Below, one piece after another: positions 1 through 6,694 of a stretch of 7,160 nt of DNA (positions are counted from its first letter, which is position 1; the number at the start of each line of letters is the position of its first letter). Origin of the DNA: Ignavibacteriaceae bacterium (GTDB lineage Bacteria; Bacteroidota; Ignavibacteria; Ignavibacteriales; Ignavibacteriaceae); assembly GCA_026193755.1 (NCBI GenBank), contig JAPHUI010000289.1:1-7160 (forward strand). Direction: 5' to 3'. The notes below the pieces were generated by a model. The model saw only the letters and a program-made list of their open reading frames with translations. It was not told the origin of the DNA and did no database searches. The position numbers were made by a program, and so were the translations under genes.

Positions 1-275
1 GGCATTGGTTCGCCAATTCCGGCAGCGTGATTGTAAATAAGATATTTCTGAAAATCTTTTACCTGCTCATCGTTCAGTACAACTTCAGAAAATTCACCGA
101 TGCCAGTATTGACTCCGTAAATAATTTCTCGCGCCTGGATTTTTTCCTCAAGCATTGCACGGCAGGTTTTTATTCTTTCGAGTGAGTCTTTGCTAAGTTC
201 TATTTGTTCTTTATTTCTTGCTATTCGTACTAATTTTTCAACGGTTAATCCTGATCCATCCAAAACGATAGACAT
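1..275 (-). CDS. hutH: Histidine / aromatic amino acid ammonia-lyase, N-terminal part (runs off left edge)
   Basis: The minus strand reads 91 codons from an ATG at 275-273 without a stop to the window edge. A GGAGG ribosome binding site at 285-281, seven bases before the ATG, supports this start. The protein has the N-terminal signature of the MIO-dependent ammonia-lyase/aminomutase family: YGVNTGIGEF at residues 53-62 and NHAAGIGEP at 82-90. Tyr53 and His83 fall at the same positions as the catalytic Tyr53 and the His83 of the well-studied Pseudomonas putida histidine ammonia-lyase. Family members eliminate ammonia from histidine (to urocanate) or from aromatic amino acids. The residue pair that helps set substrate choice reads Asn-His here; it is typically Ser-His in histidine lyases, His-Leu in tyrosine lyases and Phe-Leu in phenylalanine lyases, so histidine is the best guess but not certain. 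The Ala-Ser-Gly triad that forms the MIO cofactor lies outside the window. The enzyme is expected to be cytoplasmic. It is transcribed divergently from the sensor gene at 447. Confidence 0.8.
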   Translation of the reverse strand, partial: MSIVLDGSGLTVEKLVRIARNKEQIELSKDSLERIKTCRAMLEEKIQAREIIYGVNTGIGEFSEVVLNDEQVKDFQKYLIYNHAAGIGEPM

Positions 276-313
276 TTATTCCTCCAGTATAAAAAAATGA
301 TGAATTGTGAGTG

Positions 314-345
314 CAAAATTAAATAATATAAAAGCCTCACCCAAC
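314..345 (-). promoter_or_regulatory. Candidate promoter for the ammonia-lyase gene
   Basis: Read on the minus strand, bases 321-314 are TAATTTTG, an exact match to the Bacteroidota -7 pattern TAnnTTTG. A TTG lies about 20 bases further upstream (344-342), roughly where the -33 element belongs. A start just downstream would leave a leader of about 30 bases before the ATG at 275. The region is very AT-rich, so chance matches are likely, and use of this promoter type in this organism is inferred. Confidence 0.3.
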
Positions 346-396
346 TTGTTATAAAGTAAACTACTTGTGATTTATTGAACTAATTCTTCTTGCAAC

Positions 397-425
397 TTTA
401 ATCATTTCTTGAGATTTTACATTTG
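397..425 (+). promoter_or_regulatory. Candidate promoter for the HTCS gene
   Basis: Bases 418-425 are TACATTTG, matching the Bacteroidota -7 pattern TAnnTTTG, with TTTA at 397-400 as a weak -33 element 17 bases upstream. The implied leader to the ATG at 447 is only about 15-20 bases, and no clear Shine-Dalgarno sequence precedes that ATG, as is common in Bacteroidota. A sigma70-like alternative (TTGAAC at 375-380, TTAATC at 398-403, 17-base spacer) is about equally weak. The rest of 276-446 shows no other structure I can name. Confidence 0.27.
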
Positions 426-446
426 AAGTAAATAAACATTACTCAA

Positions 447-3400
447 ATGAAGGTTACAACTCGATATTGCACCTTGCTTGTTTTCGTTATTTTATTCTTG
501 TCTCTCCAGACATTTCCTCAAACTCATATCCCGGAAAAAATTCAATTCAAACATCTTGGTAGAAAAGATGGTTTATCGGAGGATATTGTCCGAGCACTGA
601 TCCAGGATAGTAAAGAATTTATGTGGATTGGTACATATGATGGACTGAATAGATACGATGGACAGAAGTTTAAAGTCTTTAAACATTCGCCCACCGACCC
701 AAATAGCCTGGGTGCAAATTATGTGGAGGTATTATTTGAAGATAGGTCAGGAACTTTGTGGGTTGGAACCGGGGGAGGCGGATTAAACAGGTACAATCCT
801 GAATAAGAGAATTTTACCAGATATATAAATCCTAATGATTCTTCAAAAAATGCAAATTTTATATTGTCAATTTATGAAGATAAGTCAGGTGTTTTGTGGA
901 TTGGAACTAATCACGGGGGACTAAATAAATTTGATCGTGAAACTGGACAATTTACTTGTTATAAAAACATACCGGGTGACTCAACAAGTTTAAGTTATAA
1001 TAAAGTGTGGTCAATATATGAAGATTCTAAAGGCAATCTATGGGTTGGAACTAGTCACGGAGGGTTGAATAAATTTGACAGGATAAATCAAAAGTTTACT
1101 CGTTATCTCCATAATCCGCGTGATCCTGAAAGTCTAAGTAACAATTGGATAACTGGAATTTGCGAAGATAAATCTGGAAATATTTGGCTATCAACATTTG
1201 GAGGCGGACTCAATAAATTAAATTATAAAGACGATAATCATCAACCTGTTTTTGCACGATTTAAACACAATCCAAATAATCCCGCCAGCTTAAGTGGTAA
1301 TGATGTTGCTTTTATGTATAAAGATGAAAACGATATTATATGGCTAGCTGCAGACGGTTTAAACAGAACAATTTCAAGTGTTGATGATAATTCTTCTCCA
1401 TCGTTTATTTCCTATAAGCACGATACTAACGATCCAACCAGTTTGATTAGTAACATCATACAAGAAATATATCAGGACAATTCAGGATTGCTATGGATTG
1501 GGGGAATTGAATTAAATATATATAATACTAAACAGAAACAGTTCAGACATTACAAGCACGAACCAGACTACCCCTCCTCACTCAGCAGTAATGACGTTGC
1601 GGCAGTTTATGAAGATAAAGATGGAGTAATTTGGATTGGTACGTGGGATGGTGGTTTAAATAAATGGGATAGAGCTAAAAACAAATTCACTCATTACAAA
1701 CACATTCCAAACGATCCAACTAGCCTGAGTACCAATAGTGTAACAGGAATTTATGAAGACAGATATGGTATTTTATGGTTAGGAACAAGTAACAGTGGAT
1801 TAATCAAGTATGATAGAAAAACAGAAAGGTTTTATAAGTATAGAAACGATCCGTTAGATCCAAGGAGTATCAGCGGAAATGCCATGGAGAACATTACGGA
1901 AGATAAATCCGGAACACTGTGGGTTGGCACACTTGATAACGGATTAAACAAATTTGACAGGAAAAGCGAAAGTTTCACTCACTATAATTATAATCCCGAT
2001 AACTTAAAACTTTTAAGTTCAAATCTTAACTCTTCAATTTATTTAGTAGATAGATCCGGAATTCTTTGGATTAATACAAAAGCTGGCGGTTTAATTGCAT
2101 ATGATTCTCAGAAGGATGAATTTGTTCATTATAAGTATAATCCAAATAATCCAAACAGTCTGAGCAATAATAATGTTACAACTGTTTATGAGGATAAATC
2201 AGGAATTTTCTGGATAGGAACAGCGGATGGCGGATTAAATAAATTAAATAAGGAAAACGGACAATTCAAACATTTCAAAATAAAAGATGGTTTACCTAGT
2301 AATCATATAAGAGGGATATTAGAAGACGATAGTGGGAATCTTTGGATAGGCACCAACAACGGACTATCGAAATTTAATCCTCTTAAAGAAACTTTCAGAA
2401 ACTACGACATAGAAGATGGTCTTCCAAGTCTAGGATTGATAGCAGGTTGTAAGAGTAAAACGGGTGAGTTTATTTTTCACGGCGTAAATGGGTTTATAAT
2501 TTTTCACCCTGACAGTATAAAAGATAATGCGCACATTCCTCCCGTTTATATTACAGGATTTCACTTGTTTAATAAACCAGTCCCAATCGGATATGATTCA
2601 TTAAGCAAGCGGATTATTCTGAGTAAATCAATAACTGAAAGTAAAGAGATCGAATTGAATTACAGTGAAAATGTTTTTTCTTTTGAGTTTGCTGCTCTGG
2701 ATTATCACGCACCATTGAAGAATAGATATGCTTACATAATGGAAGGATTTGATAAGGACTGGACATACACGGATGCAATCAGGAACTTAGCAACATATAC
2801 TAACTTAGATCCCGGGGAATATATTTTCAGAGTTAAAGGCTCAAACAACGATGGATATTGGAATGAAGCAGGCACGTCATTAAAAATCATTATACTTCCC
2901 CCTTGGTGGCAAACTAATCTTGCTTACACAATTTATTTTATTTTGATCGGCAGCATAATCTATTTCACCTGGAAAGCACAACTTAAAAGGGTAAAAAATA
3001 AACACGAATATGAAATGAGCAGATTCGAAGCACAGAAGCTCCACGAAGTGGATGAGATTAAATCAAGATTCTTCACAAACATCTCACACGAATTCAGAAC
3101 ACCGCTTACACTTATTCTAGGACCCGTCAAACAAGTAATGGAAAGAATAAAAGACGAAAAGAATAAAGATGAACTTGGCATTGCTCATAAGAATGCGAAC
3201 AAGCTCCTCGGACTAGTCAACCAGCTGCTCGATATCTCTAAACTTGAATCGGGTAATATGAAGCTTCGGACAAGTCCTATAAATTATATTTCACTTCTAA
3301 AAGCATTGACCTTATCATTTGCTTCTTATGCTGAGAGAAAAAGGATAACACTTAAATTTAATTCAACTGAGGATGAATTGATTGTTTACATAGACAAGGA

Positions 3401-4616
3401 TAAAATCGAGAAGATTATTACTAATATCTTGTCAAATGCATTCAAGTTCACTCCAGAAGGCGGAAGGATCGAAGTGACTTTGGGTAAAGACGATAAATAT
3501 GTGAATACAATTATTAGTGATACGGGAATCGGAATTCCAGGAGTGAAGATGTCAAAAATTTTCGATCGTTTTTACCAGGTAGATGGAAGCTACACAAGAG
3601 AACAGGAAGGAACTGGTATTGGTTTGGCATTAACAAAAGAATTAGTTGATCTTCATAGGGGAAAGATTGAAGTTGAGAGTGAAGAAAGCAAAGGAACAAC
3701 TTTTACAATAAGTATTCCTCTTGGAAAAGAACATCTTAAGCCTGAAGAGATCGGTGAAAAAGAGAAAGAGTATACCGGAGACAAATTAATTCCTGAACCT
3801 GAGGATGATATTACGAGGAAAGAGGAACATAAAATTGATATTGAATTGTTTGAGAAAGAAACCCTTCCATTATTGCTAATAGTTGAAGACAACTCCGATG
3901 TAAGAAAATACATCAAAGATAATTTGACGAAGGAATTTAGAACGCTCGAGGCAGTAGATGGTGAAGATGGCTGGAATAAGTCTATCGAGCAAATACCTGA
4001 TCTGATAGTAAGTGATGTAATGATGCCAAAGATGGACGGATTTAAGCTTTGTGAGAAACTCAAAACAGATGAAAGGACAAGTCATATCCCGGTAATTCTT
4101 CTAACTGCAAAAGCAGCAAAGGAAGATAAGCTGGCAGGCTATGAAACCGGAGCCGATGAATATTTAATGAAACCTTTTGAACCAGACGAATTAAGAGTAA
4201 GAATTAAAAATCTTATTCTGCAAAGAAAGAGACTTCACGAGCATTTCCAGAAGAAAGGAATGTTTGAGTTTGAGCAGACAAATATCACATCCATCGATAA
4301 AAAGTTTATACAAAAAGTAATCGGTGTAATTAAGGATAACATTTCAAACGAGGGTTTCAATGTTGAGATGCTCACGGAGAAAATGGTAGTAAGCAGATCA
4401 CTTCTTAATAAAAAAGTTGTTTCGTTAACCGGAGAACCACCGAAAGATTTGATAAAGAGGATAAGGCTTACAAAAGCCGTTGAACTGATTGAAAAGAAAT
4501 TCGGAAATCTCTCCGAGATAGCATTGGAAGTCGGTTTTGATAACCCGGCTTACTTTTCAGAATGCTTCAAGAAACAATTTGGTGTCCCACCTTCGCAATA
4601 TCAGCGTAAGACATAA
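447..4616 (+). pseudogene. Hybrid two-component system sensor/regulator (HTCS), interrupted by one in-frame TAA
   Basis: One frame spans 1389 codon positions, broken only by TAA at 804-806 (position 120). Counting through the stop, the order is: signal peptide (about 1-25, hydrophobic core LLVFVILFLSL); 14 two-component-regulator propeller blades (about 34-692), each with a [LI]W[IVL]GT..GGLN-like core, enough for two seven-bladed propellers; Y_Y_Y domain (about 735-820); one membrane helix (about 823-842); HisKA with phospho-acceptor His881 in NISHEFRTPL; HATPase with Asn997 (N box), DTGIGIP from Asp1025 and a GTGIGLA G2 box; receiver with Glu1147/Asp1148, phospho-acceptor Asp1190, Thr1220 and Lys1242; and an AraC-type helix-turn-helix domain (about 1292-1389) ending in the usual GFDNPAYFSECFKKQFG. 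Such proteins sense an extracytoplasmic ligand, often an oligosaccharide, and activate genes directly. The length is normal for an HTCS if the stop is read through. As written, translation gives a 119-residue exported stub. The downstream 1250-codon open stretch could start only at a TTG (864) inside blade 3, without signal peptide or credible ribosome binding site. Nonsense mutation, sequencing error and readthrough are all possible. No carbohydrate utilisation genes are in view. Confidence 0.9.
546..2520 (+). repeat. Fourteen tandem propeller-blade repeats within the HTCS
   Basis: The sensor domain is a coding tandem repeat with a period of about 48-55 codons. A typical unit reads YEDKSGxLWIGTxxGGLNKFDR, then a few variable residues, then FxxYKHxPxDPxSLSxNxV. 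I count 13 clear WIGT-like cores plus a degenerate last one (EFIFHGVNGF). Blades 6 and 7 are the most divergent (WLAADGLN and WIGGIELN). Fourteen blades is the usual number for HTCS sensors, forming two seven-bladed propellers. The DNA copies have diverged, so this looks like an old protein repeat rather than a recent expansion. Confidence 0.88.
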
Positions 4617-4753
4617 CTAACATTACGAACGTGCCAGCAGGCAGGAACAAGTATGTAATTTCTACCTAAAAAATACAAACAGTTGATAATTGTGAAATTC
4701 TTTTCGATACGAATTACAAAAAAGTGTAAGTTTTTTACAAGTTTCTGGTAGAT

Positions 4754-4768
4754 ATCCCCTCCTTTAAA
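4754..4768 (+). repeat. Possible half-copy of the palindromic element seen at 6554-6665
   Basis: ATCCCCTCCTTTAAA shares TCCCCTCCTT with the left arm of the palindrome at 6553-6575, but the complementary GGAGGGG arm is missing. It lies in the 191-bp gap (4617-4807) between the HTCS and the orphan sorting domain. That gap also holds a short imperfect palindrome at 4632-4643 (TGCC AGCA GGCA). Neither makes a convincing terminator, and no gene is visible in the gap. The match is short and could be chance. Confidence 0.25.
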
Positions 4769-4807
4769 ACTTATCATATAGCTGCAAAATATTTTTTATT
4801 TATTGTT

Positions 4808-5155
4808 TTGAAAACCGAAAGCAGGATTTCAATATATAGTCTTTACAAAGGTGTTTATGAAACTGAATTAGAACCATCTGAGTTTTCGGTGGGTCAGAAT
4901 TACCCCAATCCATTCAAGGAAAAGACAGTAATAAAATACTGCGTGGCTTATAAAACCAGAGTGCAAATAACGATTTATAATTCTGAAGGTGACGAGATAG
5001 AAAAATTAGTTAATGAAGTGAAGAAACCTGGCACTTATGAAGTGGAATTCTACGTAGCACAGGACTCCAGCCCTGTGAAAGTAAGTAGCACTTACTACTA
5101 TCGCCTTGAAGCCGGTGAATACAAGTGCGAAAAGAAAATGCAACTAATTAAATAA
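4808..5155 (+). pseudogene. Orphan T9SS type A sorting domain, probable remnant of a secreted-protein gene
   Basis: The frame is open from 4730 (after a TAA at 4727-4729) to the TAA at 5153-5155, but has no ATG before the Met five residues from its end. The earliest plausible start is the TTG at 4808, giving 115 residues. Residues 26-115 form a near-complete T9SS C-terminal sorting domain: FSVGQNYPNPF at 26-36, a beta-rich core with the GDEIEKLVNE segment at 61-70 and GTYEVEF at 75-81, then YYYRLEAGEY and a C-terminal KKMQLIK. In the family this domain sits at the end of a large exported protein, is recognised by the type IX machinery and is cut off at the surface. Here there is no signal peptide, no cargo and no clear ribosome binding site, so it is probably the tail of a truncated gene. 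The next gene starts 30 bp downstream and ends in a related domain, so an old duplication or partial deletion is possible. A short expressed protein cannot be excluded. Confidence 0.6.
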
Positions 5156-5173
5156 ATACTTAAAAAATTTTAT

Positions 5174-5179
5174 AGGAGG
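5174..5179 (+). promoter_or_regulatory. Strong Shine-Dalgarno sequence that fixes the start at 5186
   Basis: AGGAGG sits six bases before the ATG at 5186. This favours that start over the later in-frame ATG at 5222, which lies right before the hydrophobic segment. Confidence 0.75.
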
Positions 5180-5185
5180 TTCAAA

Positions 5186-6535
5186 ATGTTGAGTTCTACG
5201 AAATCCCGCACAGCGGGGAAAATGTTAATACAAACCTTGTTTTTCTTTTTACTGGTAACGCAAATTTGTTTTACGCAGTGGGTGCAGGTTGGACTTGATG
5301 ATTATAGCATTAAGGACATTGCTGTGCAAAACTCAAATATATTTGCTGTTACTTCAGATAGTGGAAAAGTGTATCGCTCTCTTGACAGCGGAGCTAATTG
5401 GACAATAATAGTTGACTCTTGTGCAGTTGATGTTGCAATATCCCTAACTGGTAAAATATTTATGACTCAAGATAGCGTTATAAACCTTCCACCTCCTTAC
5501 AATCGAACATTCCTCTTGTCTTCGTTAGATAAGGGGGACACTTGGATGGTGGTAGATCTGATTGAACAGATAAAAGACTCTCTTTCATATTGGTGGCTTT
5601 GCAGGCCAATAAATATTACGGTTAGTCCAACAGGCATTATTTTCTGTTATATTCGGGATAGGGGCCGTGATCCATTTGATTGTTTTGCCAAATCAACTGA
5701 TGATGGTCTATTGTGGACTTCTCGTGGGGTGAGTTTAGTTGGAGGCAAATTATTTGATTTTAGAAATCAGTTCGTCATTACGGTTGGTGAAATAAGTGGA
5801 GTTGGTGCTTATGGAAACGCTGCAACTTTATCATCAGATTATGGAAATACGTGGACTAACCTTGGTTGGGTGGAAACAAGTAATTTTTATGCTTTAGGTT
5901 TTTTTTCTAATCACAACATAATTGTAGGAGGAAGGAGTTATAATTATAGCCCTAATTTGGCATTAATTATATCAACTGATATGTGTAGTACTTGGTCACT
6001 CATAGATACACTCATTAATAGTCAGGTTGGGCTCTCTTATTCAAACGGCTCCACAGAAGGAATAATAATCGGCACAGAGGGTTTGGGTGTATTTCTTTTC
6101 TCCGATGAAGGTGATAGTTTAGGTTCAAGAAATGAGGGCTTGACAAATCTAAATGTTCAAGCACTAACTCTAGATAACAACGGTTATGTATATGCCGGGA
6201 CAGGAAGTGGTGTTTGGCGAAGACCTTTAAGTGAGATAGTTACATCAGTAGAAGAAGAAACAAATCAACCAACAGATTTTATTCTTTCACAGAACTACCC
6301 CAATCCCTTTAACCCTTCAACAAAAATAAAGTACTCAGTTCCACAATCATCAAATGTTGTAATTAAAGTATTTGATGTTCTCGGTAATGAAATAGAAACA
6401 CTCGTTAAAGAAGAAAAATCAGTAGGTACTTATGAGTTAACGTGGAGTGCTTCATCACTTCCAAGCGGAGTTTATTTCTATCAGTTAAAGTCGGGTCCTT
6501 TTGTTGAGACTAAGAAAATGGTGTTGATGAAATAA
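5186..6535 (+). CDS. Secreted Asp-box (BNR-like) repeat protein with T9SS type A sorting domain
   Basis: This 449-residue protein has three parts. An N-terminal signal peptide (about 1-31) has a basic start (Lys6, Arg8, Lys12) and a hydrophobic core, LFFFLLVTQICF. The middle (about 32-350) carries Asp-box motifs of the form SxDxGxxW at 65-72, 113-120, 170-177 and 216-223, a fifth at 263-270 with Cys in place of Gly, and a decayed sixth at 305-312; this suggests a beta-propeller of the sialidase/sortilin/Ycf48-like fold. NNGYVYAGTGSGVWR at 331-345 is a typical closing blade. The C-terminal 84 residues (366-449) are a complete T9SS type A domain, from LSQNYPNPFNPST to KKMVLMK. The protein should cross the inner membrane by Sec and be secreted or surface-attached by the type IX system. 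The Asp boxes are structural and do not show enzyme activity; I see no clear sialidase FRIP motif, so no substrate can be named. It could share a transcript with the remnant 30 bp upstream. The stem-loop region after its stop probably ends transcription. Confidence 0.85.
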   Translation: MLSSTKSRTAGKMLIQTLFFFLLVTQICFTQWVQVGLDDYSIKDIAVQNSNIFAVTSDSGKVYRSLDSGANWTIIVDSCAVDVAISLTGKIFMTQDSVINLPPPYNRTFLLSSLDKGDTWMVVDLIEQIKDSLSYWWLCRPINITVSPTGIIFCYIRDRGRDPFDCFAKSTDDGLLWTSRGVSLVGGKLFDFRNQFVITVGEISGVGAYGNAATLSSDYGNTWTNLGWVETSNFYALGFFSNHNIIVGGRSYNYSPNLALIISTDMCSTWSLIDTLINSQVGLSYSNGSTEGIIIGTEGLGVFLFSDEGDSLGSRNEGLTNLNVQALTLDNNGYVYAGTGSGVWRRPLSEIVTSVEEETNQPTDFILSQNYPNPFNPSTKIKYSVPQSSNVVIKVFDVLGNEIETLVKEEKSVGTYELTWSASSLPSGVYFYQLKSGPFVETKKMVLMK

Positions 6536-6553
6536 AAGATGAAAATGACTTTT

Positions 6554-6665
6554 CCCCTCCTTAGATAAGGAGGGGTCGGCTTTAGCCGGGGGTGGTCTGA
6601 CAAATTGATTTTACTTTTTCACCACCCCGGTCTATCGACCACCCCTCCTCACAAGTGAGGAGGGG
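6554..6665. repeat. Inverted pair of a GC-rich palindromic element (REP/BIME-like)
   Basis: Two copies of a roughly 43-45-nt element face each other across a 24-nt AT-rich spacer (6597-6620). Copy 1 (6554-6596) holds a 22-nt palindrome (6554-6575, cccctcctta / taaggagggg), then a small stem ggct-tt-agcc (6578-6587), then ggggtggt (6589-6596). Copy 2 (6621-6665), in reverse order, holds accacccc (6621-6628), the stem ggtc-tatc-gacc (6629-6640), then cccctcctcac-aa-gtgaggagggg (6642-6665). The outer stems and the small stems differ in sequence but keep their pairing, and ggggtggt pairs with accacccc across the spacer. The whole can fold as a branched hairpin or cruciform. Its location between convergent genes suits a dispersed non-coding repeat of the REP type. 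Dispersal elsewhere in the genome cannot be seen from here. Confidence 0.8.
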
Positions 6666-6671
6666 ATTTTT
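6642..6671 (+). terminator. Rho-independent terminator after the Asp-box protein gene
   Basis: An 11-bp GC-rich stem (6642-6652 with 6655-6665) is followed at once by ATTTTT. This is the right arrangement to stop plus-strand transcription from the gene ending at 6535. For the convergent minus-strand gene the outer stem of the other copy (6575-6554) is followed by AAAAG rather than a T run, so termination in that direction is less well supported. A minimal loop of two bases implies that the innermost pairs open. Confidence 0.6.
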
Positions 6672-6694
6672 GGAAATGTAAAAAATCAAAGGGA

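Noticed and set aside
780..870. Frameshift as the cause of the break in the HTCS
   Set aside because: The frame is identical before and after the stop and the blade pattern runs through it, so no insertion or deletion is needed.
546..2520. Tandem DNA repeat prone to expansion
   Set aside because: The copies are too diverged at the nucleotide level; they are conserved as protein blades only.
2960..4085. Several open frames of 61-136 codons on the minus strand
   Set aside because: They are antisense to the conserved kinase and receiver domains, overlap one another in different frames, and show no recognisable domains.
864..4616. A separate 1250-residue gene starting at TTG 864
   Set aside because: The TTG lies inside blade 3, in the same frame as the upstream stub, without signal peptide or credible ribosome binding site. 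It is treated as the downstream part of one interrupted gene.
4632..4643. Terminator after the HTCS gene
   Set aside because: The stem is only four base pairs and no T run follows.
4683..4711. Sigma70-type promoter before the orphan sorting domain (TTGATA, then GATACG)
   Set aside because: The -10 match is poor and the region is AT-rich; not distinguishable from chance.
6554..6665. CRISPR array
   Set aside because: There are only two copies, in inverted orientation, without regular spacers.
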